This document shows positions 18,053 to 27,963 of a stretch of 64,000 nt of DNA, in pieces. The translations under genes were made by a program, and so were the position numbers. A model generated the notes under the pieces. It ran no database searches and was not told the DNA's origin. It saw only the letters and a program-made list of their open reading frames with translations. Within the stretch, counting starts at the first letter, position 1. Each line of letters begins with the position of its first letter. The stretch lies in contig CAVOYT010000001.1 of NCBI GenBank assembly GCA_963700745.1, positions 186,001 to 250,000 of the forward strand, read 5' to 3'. The DNA is from UBA10649 sp963700745. GTDB taxonomy: Bacteria > Actinomycetota > Actinomycetes > S36-B12.

Positions 18053-19555
18053 ATGCCACAGGGCAAGCCGAACATCCTGGTCATCTGGGGTGACGACATC
18101 GGCATCTCGAACCTGAGCTGCTACAGCGATGGCCTCATGGGGTACCGGACCCCGAACATCGACCGGATCGCTGACGAGGGTGTCCGGTTCACCGACTACT
18201 ACGGCGAGCAGAGCTGCACCGCGGGTCGGGCGGCGTTCATCTGCGGCCAGAACCCGGTCCGCACCGGCCTGACGAAGGTCGGCTTCCCCGGGGCCGAGCT
18301 CGGGATCAAGGCCGAGGACCCCACGATCGCGACCGCGCTCAAGGCGCAGGGCTATGCGACGGGGCACTTCGGCAAGAACCATCTCGGTGATCGCGACGAG
18401 CACCTGCCCACGATGCACGGATTCGATGAGTTCTTCGGCAACCTGTACCACCTCAACGCCGAGGAGGAGCCCGAGCTCGACGACTACCCCAGCCCGGAGG
18501 ACTTCCCGAACTTCCGGGAGAACTTCGGTCCGCGCGGCGTCCTGCACTGCTGGGCGAACGGTGACGGCACGCAGCGCATCGAGGACACCGGGCCGCTGAC
18601 CAAGAAGCGGATGGAGACCGTCGACGGGGAGTTCCTCGACGCGGCCGCGGCGTTCATCACGGACAAGGCCGAGTCGGACACTCCGTTCTTCGTCTGGTTC
18701 AACTCGACCCACATGCACTTCCGCACCCATGTGCAGCCGGAGAGCAAGGGCCAGGCGGGGCGGTGGCAGTCGGACTACCACGACGTGATGATCGACCATG
18801 ACCGTCAGGTCGGGACGCTGCTCGACCTGCTGGACGAGCTCGGCCTGGCCGAGGACACCATCGTCGTGTACTCCACGGACAACGGTCCCCACATGAACTC
18901 CTGGCCGGACTCCGGCACGACACCGTTCCGCGGGGAGAAGAACACCAACTGGGAGGGCGCCTACCGGGTGCCGGCGGTGGTGCGCTGGCCCGGGCGCATC
19001 CCGGAGCGCACGGTTCTCAACGGGATCATGAGCCACAACGACTGGTTCACGACGTTCCTGGCTGCGGCCGGGGTTCCGGACATCGCCGAGCAGCTGCGAG
19101 CGGGCGCGGACCTGGACGGGACGACGTACAAGGTCCACCTCGACGGCCACAACCAGCTGCCGTACCTGACCGGCGAGGCGGATGCCAGCCCGCGCAACTT
19201 CTTCTTCTACGTCAACGACGACGGCGACCTCGTCGCGATCCGGTACGACAACTGGAAGATGGTCTTCCTCGAGCAGCGCGTCACGGGCACTTTGCAGGTC
19301 TGGGCTGAGCCGTTCGTGGAGCTGCGGGTGCCGAAGATCTTCAACCTGCGCACCGATCCGTTCGAACGGGCCGACTTCACGTCGAACACGTACTGGGACT
19401 GGTTGCTTGACCACGCCTTCCTGCTGGTGCCCGCGCAGGCGTTCGTGGCGCAGATGGCTTCCTCGTTCCTGGAGTTCCCTCCTCGACAGGAGTCGGCGAC
19501 CTTCGGGGTCACCGACGCGCTGAACAAGCTGCGGGCGGGCCTGCGCAGCGCGTGA
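18053..19555 (+). CDS. Arylsulfatase (formylglycine type)
   Basis: 500 residues, start ATG 18053 behind GAGGGAG. The alkaline-phosphatase-type sulfatase fold is clear: metal aspartates D14/D15 (WGDDIG), the modification motif C55-T-A-G-R59 (a CxAxR variant of CxPxR), KNHLGD after the activating Lys region, and STDNGPH for the remaining metal ligands. Cys55 must be oxidised to formylglycine to act as the sulfate-ester nucleophile, and the maturase is encoded by the next gene with a GTGA overlap. No signal peptide is visible, so it is probably cytosolic. The substrate is unknown; the C-terminal Trp/Phe-rich region (about 430-480) resembles arylsulfatase A-like enzymes. Confidence 0.93.
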   Translation: MPQGKPNILVIWGDDIGISNLSCYSDGLMGYRTPNIDRIADEGVRFTDYYGEQSCTAGRAAFICGQNPVRTGLTKVGFPGAELGIKAEDPTIATALKAQGYATGHFGKNHLGDRDEHLPTMHGFDEFFGNLYHLNAEEEPELDDYPSPEDFPNFRENFGPRGVLHCWANGDGTQRIEDTGPLTKKRMETVDGEFLDAAAAFITDKAESDTPFFVWFNSTHMHFRTHVQPESKGQAGRWQSDYHDVMIDHDRQVGTLLDLLDELGLAEDTIVVYSTDNGPHMNSWPDSGTTPFRGEKNTNWEGAYRVPAVVRWPGRIPERTVLNGIMSHNDWFTTFLAAAGVPDIAEQLRAGADLDGTTYKVHLDGHNQLPYLTGEADASPRNFFFYVNDDGDLVAIRYDNWKMVFLEQRVTGTLQVWAEPFVELRVPKIFNLRTDPFERADFTSNTYWDWLLDHAFLLVPAQAFVAQMASSFLEFPPRQESATFGVTDALNKLRAGLRSA

Positions 19556-20537
19556 GCGAGTCAGGCTCTCCGTCGGCCGTCGGTGACCCGCCGACGGCCG
19601 ACATGGTGCGGATCCCTGGCGGGACCTTCCGGATGGGATCGGATGAGCACTATCCCGAGGAAGCGCCTGCTCGCGAGGTCGAGGTCAGCGGCTTCTGGAT
19701 GAGTCCAACCACGGTCACCAACGCCGACTACGCCCGATTCGTCGCCGAAACCGGCTATGTCACCGTGGCCGAGCGACCCTTGGACCCGACGTGAATTCCC
19801 TGGCGCCCCGGCGGAGAACCTCGTTCCCGGCTCGATGGTCTTCACCAGGACGCCCGGCCCCGTCGACCTGCGGCACCTGAGCCAGTGGTGGACGTGGACG
19901 CCCGGAGCCAGCTGGCGGCATCCGGATGGCCCGGCGAGCGATGTGCCGACCGTGGCAGACCACCCCGTTGTGCATGTCGCGCACGAGGACGCGGCGGCGT
20001 ACGCCGACCTGGGCCGGCCTCGCGCTCCCCACCGAAGCGCAGTGGGAACGGGCGGCCCGGGGCGGCATCGACGGGGCCACCTACGTCTGGGGTGACGAGC
20101 CGGAGGCCCCCGGCGAGCACCTCGCCCACTACTGGCACGGGGACTTCCCCTGGCGAGCCGAGCCGGGGTACGGCACGACCGCCCCGGTCGGTTCCTACCC
20201 GGCCAACGGCTACGGCCTGTTCGACATGGCCGGCAACGTGTGGGAGTGGACCGACGACTGGTACGCGGAGACACGGTTCGCCGACGAGGCCCCCTGCTGC
20301 GCCCCGCGCGACCCCCGCGGGGGATCGGCCGAGGACAGCCTCGACCCACGCCAGCCGCAGTTCCGCGTCCCGCGCAAGGTGATCAAGGGCGGCTCGTTCC
20401 TGTGCGCCGATTCCTACTGCCTGCGCTACCGGCCCGCCGCGCGACGACCACAGATGATCGACACGGGGATGAGCCACATCGGCTTCCGCTGCGTCGGCCT
20501 CAACGCCGAGGCGGGGGAGAGGACAGCCCGTGACTGA
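19552..20537 (+). CDS. Formylglycine-generating enzyme (two frame breaks)
   Basis: 327 residues after removing one extra base near 19792 and one near 20011. GTG 19552 overlaps the sulfatase stop. The SUMF1/FGE fold is recognised by MVRIPGGTFRMGSD at the N-terminus, LPTEAQWERAARGG, NGYGLFDMAGNVWEWTDDWY, and the C-terminal KGGSFLCADSYCLRYR, which holds the two active-site cysteines of copper-dependent FGE, followed by SHIGFRC. Both cysteines are present, so it should be a genuine oxygen-dependent maturase of the Cys55 site in the preceding sulfatase. It overlaps the following membrane-protein gene by eight bases. Confidence 0.9.
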
Positions 20538-21588
20538 CGAGGCCACCGAGATCGACCGAGGGGACGGCCGATCCCGGGCAGCCAGGTACTGGCGGATTGC
20601 GCGCCCCCTTGTCCTCCTTGTCGCCGCCTTCCTCGCCGCCCGGATCATCATCGCCCTCGTCGGAGCCATCGACTGGGCCGCCGTGTGGTCGTCTGTCCGG
20701 AAGCTGACGTTGCCCGGGGCGATCCTCCTTCTGCTTGTGCTGCTTGCCCGTCAGGCGTTCAACGCCGTTCCGCTCGCGAAGTTCGTCAACGGTCTCTCGC
20801 AACCCCGATCGATGCAGAATGACCTCGGCGCCATCCTCGTCGGCACGGTGGCACCGCCACCCTCCGATGTCGTGCTGCGGGTGTCCATGTTCCGCTCATG
20901 GGGCATCGATCCGATCGAGGGCATGGCCGGCGTGACGCTGAACACGCTCACCTTCTACGTGGTCCGGTTCGCCGCTCCCATGCTGGGGCTGGTGCTCTTC
21001 GTGTTCGTCGAGGCTGAGTCGGGACGCACATGGGCAGCCGTCGCCTCGGGCGTGGTCGCTGCCGTGATTCTCGTAGCGCTCGTGTCCTTGAGCCGTGGCG
21101 ACCGACTGGCGAGGATCATCGGGTTGACCGCCGGCCGTGTCGCAACCCGGTTCAAGCACGAGGTGGAGCCCGAGGCGTGGTCCGCGACAGTCGTCGAGTT
21201 CCGCGCGCGGGTCGGGGACCGGGTCCGCACCGGAATCGCCCCCTCCCTTCTCGCGCTGACCCTGATGGTGCTTTCCGAGTCGTTGCTGCTGCTCGTGGCG
21301 GTCCGCCTCGTCGGTGTCGACTCTGCGGCCGTTCCCACACTGGTTGTCGTCAGCACCGTCCTCATCGCCTACCCGCTGACGCTCTTCCCCCTGATGGGCC
21401 TGGGCATCCTGGACGCGGTTCTCGTGGCGGCGTGGACGCAGTACGCCGGAGTCGAGTACGAGGCACAGATCGTGGCCGCGCTGATCGTGTGGCGTGTCTT
21501 CTCGCTGCTGGTGCCCATCCTCCTGGGGGTCGTTGCGGTTGCGTGGTGGAGGCGTTCGACGCACGCCGACGTCGAAGCTTCCGACTGA
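20530..21588 (+). CDS. LPG-synthase-TM-like (UPF0104) membrane protein
   Basis: 352 residues from GTG 20530, with about eight hydrophobic helices between residues 25 and 340. The pattern matches the flippase-like transmembrane part of lysylphosphatidylglycerol synthases (UPF0104), including APPPSDVVLRVSMFRSWGID near residues 108-127 and the late YPLTLFPLMGLGILDAVLVA. The aminoacyl-transferase domain is absent. It overlaps the formylglycine-generating enzyme, so it belongs to the sulfatase operon and may handle a lipid or polyprenyl-linked substrate; that link is inference. Confidence 0.8.
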   Translation: MTDEATEIDRGDGRSRAARYWRIARPLVLLVAAFLAARIIIALVGAIDWAAVWSSVRKLTLPGAILLLLVLLARQAFNAVPLAKFVNGLSQPRSMQNDLGAILVGTVAPPPSDVVLRVSMFRSWGIDPIEGMAGVTLNTLTFYVVRFAAPMLGLVLFVFVEAESGRTWAAVASGVVAAVILVALVSLSRGDRLARIIGLTAGRVATRFKHEVEPEAWSATVVEFRARVGDRVRTGIAPSLLALTLMVLSESLLLLVAVRLVGVDSAAVPTLVVVSTVLIAYPLTLFPLMGLGILDAVLVAAWTQYAGVEYEAQIVAALIVWRVFSLLVPILLGVVAVAWWRRSTHADVEASD

Positions 21589-21646
21589 TCGGTGGTTGCG
21601 GAGTCGCACCGAAGGCGGAGTTGGACCCCGCCCAACCCTTGACGGC

Positions 21647-22192
21647 TTACACCGCGTAGTGGTGGTAGGTGAAGCCGCTGGTGAATCGCCGGTGATCGAC
21701 CAGGGTGAGATCGGTGCGGCCGCCACCGAGGAAAGCCGGGGTGCCGCCACCGACCAGGACGGGGGCCGTGAACAGGTGGATCTCGTCCACGAGGCCAGCG
21801 GCAAGTGCATGCGAGGCCAGGGTCGGGCCGCCGATGCTGATCGGTTGGCTGGCCGCGTCCTTCAACGCCCGGACGGCTGCCGCGTCGAAATGCCGCTCGA
21901 GGCGCGTTCGCATCGTCGACGGCGCATCCAGCGTGGTGGAGTACACGACCTTGTCGGCCGCCTGCCAGATGCCGGCATAGTCCGCCATGACAGGTGGTTC
22001 GTCCGACTCGACGGACACGGTCTCCCAGAAGCGCATCACCTCGTACATGCGCCGCCCGTACAGGTAGGTGCCGACCGGACGTTCGAGGTCATTGACGAAG
22101 GCATGGACTTCCTCGTCGGGGGCGGCCCAGTCGAACCTCCCGTCACGGTCGGCGACGTAGCCGTCCAGGGACGCGATGACGCCGTAGCGCAC
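21647..22192 (-). CDS. RibD C-terminal/DHFR-like reductase
   Basis: 181 residues from GTG 22192. It has the dihydrofolate-reductase-like fold of the RibD_C family: VIASLDGYVADRDGRFDW at the N-terminus, YLYGRRMYEVMRFW, ISIGGPTLASHALAAGLVDE for NADPH binding, and the C-terminal strand with TYHHY. Small actinobacterial members of this family reduce pteridine or pyrimidine compounds with NADPH. The gene is convergent with the membrane-protein gene before it and divergent from the MscS gene. It is not in a riboflavin operon. Confidence 0.88.
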   Translation of the reverse strand: MRYGVIASLDGYVADRDGRFDWAAPDEEVHAFVNDLERPVGTYLYGRRMYEVMRFWETVSVESDEPPVMADYAGIWQAADKVVYSTTLDAPSTMRTRLERHFDAAAVRALKDAASQPISIGGPTLASHALAAGLVDEIHLFTAPVLVGGGTPAFLGGGRTDLTLVDHRRFTSGFTYHHYAV

Positions 22193-22317
22193 GTGGGACC
22201 ACGGGTGCTCCTGTCCTGGTGCTCGGGGGATCCGAGTATGCCGTCTCGGCGTCGGCAGCGCAGGAGTTGGGGAGTCCGCGATCCAGTCCGGACGACGTGT
22301 CCCGTAACCTCGACGGG

Positions 22318-23444
22318 ATGCTTACCGTCACGCCCGAAGCCTCCGCTGTCGTCCTGCTGGAGACCGCCGACGTCGAGATCAAGCTGGTATTGCCGGCTGT
22401 GGCCTCGCTCGTCGCCGTTGTCGTGCGCTCGTGCTCGCGGCGGTCCTCAGGAGACTCATGCGGTTGTCGGCGGCCCGCTGGCCGCTGCTTGCCAGCCTGA
22501 GCGAGCGGATCAAGTGGCCGCTTCGCCTCCTTCTCGCCACGATCGGCATCTGGCTGGCCATCTTCTTCACCACGGATCCGTCGTCGCCCTGGGCGGCCGT
22601 CGACCACGGAGTCTTGATCATCGTCATCGCAGTCTGCGGGTGGCTGCTCATCGAGGTCACCCGCGCCATTCAGGACGGCATCGGCGCCAAGTTCCCGATC
22701 GACGTCGAAGACAACGGGCAGGCGCGGCGTGTCCACACGCAGGTGCAGATCCTCGGGCGACTCGCGATTGCGTTGATCGTCTCAGTCGCACTGGCCGCGA
22801 TCCTGATGTCCTTCCCGGAGATGCGGGCCGTGGGGGCGTCCATCCTCGCGTCGGCCGGCCTGGCCGCGATCGTGGCCGGCATCGCTGCGCAATCGGCGCT
22901 CGCCAACGTGTTCGCGGGTCTCCAGGTCGCGTTCTCCGATTCGATCCGCGTCGACGACGTCGTGGTCGTGGAGGGGGAGTTCGGCCGAATCGAGGAGATC
23001 ACCCTGACGTATGTCGTGGTGCTCATCTGGGACCAGCGGCGGATGATCATGCCGTCCACGTACTTCACGAACTCCCCCTTCGAGAACTGGACCCGTTCGG
23101 CTACTGACCTTGTCGGTACCGTCGAGCTCGACGTCGACTGGACCGTGTCGGTGGACGGTATGCGCCAAGAGCTCGATCGGCTGCTTGACGAGACTGATCT
23201 GTGGGACGGACGCTCGGCCGGCATCCAGGTGACCGATTCCACCGGCGGCTTCGTGCGGGTTCGGGCCGTGGCGTCCGCGGAGTCGGCGCCGAAGGTCTGG
23301 GACCTGCGGTGCTACCTGCGCGAGGGACTGGTCAATTGGATCCAGCAGTCCGGGGCGGGCCTGCCACGCACCCGGCTCGAGGGCCTCCCTGGCCCCGCTC
23401 CTTCAACCGATCCGGGGATCCTGCCGAGGCCATCGGGGGAGTAG
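22318..23444 (+). CDS. MscS-family mechanosensitive channel (one frame break near 22432)
   Basis: 375 residues once one missing base near 22432 is allowed for. The first part (MLTVTPEASAVVLLETADVE) is in one frame and continues as VLAAVLRRLMRLSAARWPLL in the next. Helices are seen near 18-36, 65-85, 92-110 and 143-165. The pore helix region is Gly/Ala-rich, ILASAGLAAIVAGIAAQSAL, followed by ANVFAGLQVAFSDSIRVDDVV and the beta domain VVVEGEFGRIEEITLTYVVV, the classic MscS signature. It protects against hypo-osmotic shock by gating in the membrane. The C-terminal vestibule domain is present. Confidence 0.9.
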
Positions 23445-23579
23445 GGCGTCCGTGTCCGCTGCCTGAGGCGGATATCGAGCGCTCGGGACGATCGCGAGTG
23501 CTGCGAGGTGGTCCTCTGGCCGGGCTTCTTCACTACGCTTGCACAGGCCTCGTCGATCTCACCTCGGAGGAAGACCTCG

Positions 23580-24092
23580 ATGAACAAGACCCTGCTCGCC
23601 GCGCTGAGCACCAACGAGCGACTGCTGATCGCCGAGACCGACACGGCCAATCTCGCTGCGCTCGACGAGGACGACACGTCAGCCCTGCACACCCGCGTCC
23701 TGCGAGCGCGCAACAAGGCGCAAGGCGTCTATCGTCGCGGGGCCAGCGGCAAGGTTGCGACCAAGGGTGGTCGTGGCAAAGCGCGCGGCGAGAACACTCA
23801 TGCGCGCTTGAAGGTCGAGGCGTTCGAGGAGGCGTTGGCCCGGGTGAGTGCACGCCTGGCGAAGTTGGCCAGGCAGTCGGCCCGTGAACTGCGGGAAGCG
23901 CGTCTGGCAGCGGCTGCGCAGGCGAAGTCAGGTTCGGTCTCGGCGAAGTCGGCTACGCCGTCTCGCACGGCGCGTTCCGTGGCCACCAAGGGAACCGACA
24001 AGCGACGCCTGCGAACGCCGGCCAGCGAGAAGAAGCGGGCGGGCAACCAGGGGGCGAACGCCCGTTGGCAGGGCAAGCGGGACGGTCGCTGA
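23580..24092 (+). CDS. Basic Lys/Arg/Ala-rich protein of unknown function
   Basis: 170 residues from ATG 23580, behind GGAGGAA. Residues 1-45 are mildly acidic and helical (LSTNERLLIAETDTANLAAL), 46-75 are Gly/Lys/Arg-rich (VYRRGASGKVATKGGRGKAR), 80-115 form a coiled-coil-like helix, and the tail (120-170) is strongly basic, ending KKRAGNQGANARWQGKRDGR. Such composition suggests nucleic-acid binding, but no defined domain is recognised. I believe similar small proteins recur in actinobacteria. It lies 24 bases before a DUF1269 gene, possibly co-expressed. Confidence 0.7.
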   Translation: MNKTLLAALSTNERLLIAETDTANLAALDEDDTSALHTRVLRARNKAQGVYRRGASGKVATKGGRGKARGENTHARLKVEAFEEALARVSARLAKLARQSARELREARLAAAAQAKSGSVSAKSATPSRTARSVATKGTDKRRLRTPASEKKRAGNQGANARWQGKRDGR

Positions 24093-24116
24093 CTGCCTTC
24101 GAGGGAGGGGCCTCAT

Positions 24117-24620
24117 ATGAGTGACATGAACCTGATTCTGGTGGCGGGCACCTACGGCGACGAGACGAGCGCGGATGAGGACTTCGCAGCGCTCGAGTCG
24201 GCGCAGGCGGAGGGCGGATTCGTTGTGGTCGGAGCGGTGATCGTCAGCCGCGATGCCGGCGGCAAGGTATCCGTGAAGGAGAACGGCACGGGAGAAGTTG
24301 GTGGTGGCGCAGCTTTCGGCGCGATAGGCGGATTGGTCATTGGCCTGTTCGCTCCACCACTGCTGCTGGCGACTGTGGTCGGTGCCGGAATCGGAGCCGC
24401 CGTCGGTGCCCTGGTCAAGCGGCATGAGGAGAAGAAGATGGGCGCCGATCTCGAGGAGTACCTCCCGATCGGCTCGTCGGCGATTGTCGCGGTGGTCGAT
24501 GACACGTACGCCGATCGCGTGGACAAGTCGCTGGCCAAGGCGACGAAGAAGTTGTCCAAGGGGATCGATTCAGAGGACTACGACACGATCATGAAGGCGC
24601 TGGGGGAGACGCAGGCCTAG
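24117..24620 (+). CDS. DUF1269 glycine-zipper membrane protein
   Basis: 167 residues. A ferredoxin-like N-terminal part (LILVAGTYGDETSADEDFAA), a Gly-rich hydrophobic hairpin (GGGAAFGAIGGLVIGLFAPP through VVGAGIGAAVGALV, about residues 60-102) and a C-terminal part with SSAIVAVVDDTYADRVDKSL match the DUF1269 family. Function is unknown; members are often stress-associated. The start is ATG 24117, with GGGAGGGG just upstream. Its stop touches the stop of the convergent diguanylate cyclase gene with no base between them. Confidence 0.82.
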   Translation: MSDMNLILVAGTYGDETSADEDFAALESAQAEGGFVVVGAVIVSRDAGGKVSVKENGTGEVGGGAAFGAIGGLVIGLFAPPLLLATVVGAGIGAAVGALVKRHEEKKMGADLEEYLPIGSSAIVAVVDDTYADRVDKSLAKATKKLSKGIDSEDYDTIMKALGETQA

Positions 24621-25643
24621 TTACGCTCGGCCGATCCATCGACGCGCGTACATGTCATGATCGGCCCGCTCGATCAACGCGTCGATCTCCCACTGCTTTC
24701 CGTCAGTCACTGAGCAGCCAACGCTGACTTCGATCGGCCAACCTCTCTCCGCCTCTGCGCGCCGTTCGAGGCTCTGTCGAACCCGCTGCGCGAAGACGTC
24801 TGGCCCCTGTGGATCCCCGACGCCGAGAACCAGGAACTCGTCACCGCCCCAACGCCCGAGGACGTCATCACCGCGCACCGTTGCCGCAAGCGCGTCCGCA
24901 ACCTCAGTCAGCAGGTGATCACCGGCGTCATGGCCCAGTGAATCATTTGCGCGCTTCATCCCGACGATGTCGACGAACATGGCGAAGACCGGCTGTTCGC
25001 CGCGACGGGCTCTGGCCGTGAGGCCGGGAACGAGTTGCAGGATCCCATGCCGATTGAGCAGCCCGGTGAGTTGATCCCGGGTGGCCATCGTCTCGACCGT
25101 CTCAGTTAGTTCTCCCGTCTCGTCAATACCTCGCAGACGAAGCCCGAGCAGCACCAGTCCGATGGCGATCGCGGCGATGGACGCGATGACCCAATCGGTG
25201 GCCTCGGTGTCTGGCCACTGGCGAGACACGATCACGCACCCGGTGAACATGGGAACGGCGACCGCAAGCGCAGGCGCCCATGCGAGTGTCAAGGGTGAGT
25301 AGGCGACGACGATCAGAAGGACGTATGCGAAGGCCGAGCCGTCCGGAGTGACCCAGACCTGCACCTGGCCCGCTGTGACCATGGCCAATGCCGCCACCGC
25401 GGCGAACCAAGGTGTGGTCCACGCCGGCAGCCAACCCTGGTGGGTGATGACCGCACCGGCAAGCAGGACTAGTGCGACGAAGCCATTGATCAGGATCGTC
25501 GAGAGCTTCATCGTGGGTCCGAACATGGCGTTGATCGCCGTGATGGCCACGAAGACCCCAGCGACGACAGCCAGTGCACGCGGTGTCTCGCGGGCGGCCA
25601 CGGACAGCCGGAACTCGGACCGCTGACCCTTGTCGAGTGGCAT
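24621..25643 (-). CDS. Membrane-bound diguanylate cyclase (GGDEF)
   Basis: 340 residues. Six hydrophobic helices (about residues 24-42, 48-66, 78-92, 105-120, 124-140 and 152-170) are followed by a GGDEF domain at 180-338. The signature GGDEF is at 266-270, with inhibitory RxxD at 257-260 (RGDD) spaced five residues before. The usual DIDxFK motif reads DIVGMK; the first Asp, which binds metal, is kept. The enzyme should make cyclic di-GMP and be product-inhibited. Its likeness to the protein at 4529-5641 suggests duplication. It is convergent with the DUF1269 gene. Confidence 0.9.
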   Translation of the reverse strand: MPLDKGQRSEFRLSVAARETPRALAVVAGVFVAITAINAMFGPTMKLSTILINGFVALVLLAGAVITHQGWLPAWTTPWFAAVAALAMVTAGQVQVWVTPDGSAFAYVLLIVVAYSPLTLAWAPALAVAVPMFTGCVIVSRQWPDTEATDWVIASIAAIAIGLVLLGLRLRGIDETGELTETVETMATRDQLTGLLNRHGILQLVPGLTARARRGEQPVFAMFVDIVGMKRANDSLGHDAGDHLLTEVADALAATVRGDDVLGRWGGDEFLVLGVGDPQGPDVFAQRVRQSLERRAEAERGWPIEVSVGCSVTDGKQWEIDALIERADHDMYARRWIGRA

Positions 25644-25767
25644 GTGACGCCTTCTGCTGCATTTGAGGTCGCACGCCTTTGGCCTTCACTAGCTCCGTCA
25701 GTCGCAGGCGCCCCTGCCAGTATCGACGGTTCGATGCCGTCAGTCCATGTGGATCGGCGATCCGCAA

Positions 25768-27956
25768 CTAGGCGAACGGCTCGGCGCGGCGCGAGTAGGT
25801 CCTCCAGCCCCGGCTCGTTGGCGTTCCAGGGCTTCCCGGGATGGATCACCGACACCTGGCAGCTCTCGGCCGCCTCCACGAGCTGGGCGAACGTGCCTGC
25901 CCTGACATCGGCGATATATGCCTGCTGGTTCTCGTTGTACATGAACATCTTGTTGTTGATCAGCGTGCACTCGTTGCAGGTCGAGCAGCGCGCCGTCTCG
26001 ATGTAGGGATCGTCCGGAGACCGCTCCGGCTCAGCGTCGGCCACCACCTCCCCAGATGCCAGGTCGGTCGAGGGCGCGACCTCTTCATCCGTGTCCACCC
26101 CGCCGGCCTGAACGGGCCCGGTCGCTGCAGTCTGAAGCTGGCGGGCTCACCTCCGCTTGAGCGAGGGCCCGGTCGGCGTAGGAGTTGTGGACTCCGGCCA
26201 GCTCCTGGAGGCTGTGCCACAGGGACAGGCATCGACGGGCCTCGCCGATCAGCTTGTCATGGACGATGACCCGCTGCAGTGCGTCATCAGGATCGACCAT
26301 CAGCAGGGAGGGCACCTGCTCGACCTTCTCGCGCCGGTCCTGGGCCACGATGTCGGGGACCGGCACCAGGGCATCGGACCACTCGGCACGCGGAACGCGG
26401 GCAAAGTGCGCGAAGTAGCGGGGATCGCAGGCGACGAAGTCGGCCAGGGTGAAGGCGACCTGCCCGGTCACCGCCTGGTAGTCCTCGTCCTGGTAGGCGA
26501 AGTCGTGGCTGGGCCAGTCCCGGTCAGACTGGGGGTTGCCGGCGATCGAGAACCGCGAGGCCCAATCCGGACCGCTCGACGGGTCGTAGACGAAGAGCGG
26601 GAACACGCGGGACTCCAACGCTGCGGCGGCGGTGAGGTACGTGGACCAGCAGGACCGCGCGGCGCTGGCACCGGAGAAGACGCTGTACAGGGCGGGGCCG
26701 GGGTAGTCGAGCCCGCGCTGGATCTCCGCCCGCAGTTGCAGCAGGGCCGAGCTCGGGGCCTGGATCACGAAGACCCCGGTGAGGCCCATCGCGGTGCTGG
26801 CCAGGCTCCTGCTGTGCAGCGAGAACGCGAGGTGACCGTCGCCGATCTCGGATTCCTCAATGACGTCATCGGTCTGCGCCAGCACCTTGAAGGGCAGGTC
26901 CGCGGACAGGATCTCGAAGAGCAGCTCCTGCTCCTGCGCCAGCATCGTGTCGGTATTGAGGTGGACGAGGTAGTCAGGGAACATGGCGAGGTACTGGGCA
27001 TCGAGGCCCTGGCTTCCGAACGACGCGAACAGCACGTCGTGCCTGCTCTCGTCGTATTCCCCCGAGACCTCCAGCTCGCCGATGGCGATCGCCCGGGCCA
27101 GTTCGACCGCTCGAGGCAGGCGCTTGCGATAGGCCTCCAGGGCCCCGGCGCAGTCATCGAAGGTGAAGGAGTAGATGTCGTCCGAGGATGACGGGGTGGC
27201 GAAGAAGCGCTGTGACTGGAGCACCGAGAGCAGGCCCTGGATGCGCTCGTGGCGGGCCCGCGGCAGCTGCCCTCGCGATGCGGTGTCCCCCAGGATTGCC
27301 GCCATGGCGTCGAAGTCGAAGGCATCCATCGGTCCGTTCCCGAAGGAGGTCCTGAGGTTCTCGGCACTCCTGCCCTCGCGCGAGTTGGCGAAGTCGGCCT
27401 TGAGGATGTCCGACAGCCCCTGGATCAGCCTGCCGACGATCTCATTGAACGCGGTTGCACGCTTCTCCTGGGCCAGCTCCCAGGCATGGTTCAGGAAGCG
27501 GCTCGACAATCCTTCGTAGCAGTCCAGCAGCTCGCCGTCCACGTCGAGGGCTCGTCGCGCCTGGACGAGGCTGTCGGCAGTGGACTCATCGGATTCCGTC
27601 AGGGACGTGGCGCTCGAGTCCCACATCTGCGAGATCGTGCCGCGCTGGCCGTCCGCTGCCCGGCGCCGGATCTCCGTCTCCAGGCGAAGGACGTGCTGCC
27701 GGACCCGGTCGCCGTCCGCCCCGGAGGCAACCGTGTCGAGAATGCGGTCCACCAGGCCGGACAACGGTACGACGTACTCCTCGCCTGACGGGCGATCGAC
27801 CAGCACCAATGGGAAGTCATAGCGCAGGGACGCCAGATCCCGATACTCCGAGAGCAGCGCCGGCACGAGGTGCGGCTCGTCGATGGCGTCGAGGTGAGTG
27901 GCGCCGCGGTTCCCAGTGAGGTGAAATGCGATGAGGGCCTGGGTGGAGGAGTCCAT
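25768..27956 (-). CDS. Unrecognised large protein with C-terminal [4Fe-4S] ferredoxin domain, in 2-oxoacid oxidoreductase operon (two frame breaks)
   Basis: 728 residues after removing one extra base near 26125 and one near 25790. Residues 1-615 match no family I can name. They are helical and acidic, with patches such as FFATPSSSDDIYSFTFDDCA, VLFASFGSQGLDAQYLAMFP and VFPLFVYDPSSGPDWASRFS. A Pro/Ala/Thr-rich linker leads to a ferredoxin-like domain (about 640-725) with C-x2-C-x2-C (RCSTCNEC) and a later Cys in ESCQVSVIHPGKPW, enough for one [4Fe-4S] cluster. The start at 27956 is seven bases after the beta-subunit stop, so co-translation is likely. It may be the dedicated electron carrier or a regulatory scaffold of the oxidoreductase; this is inference from position. 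Confidence 0.72.
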
Positions 27957-27963
27957 GTCGCTA

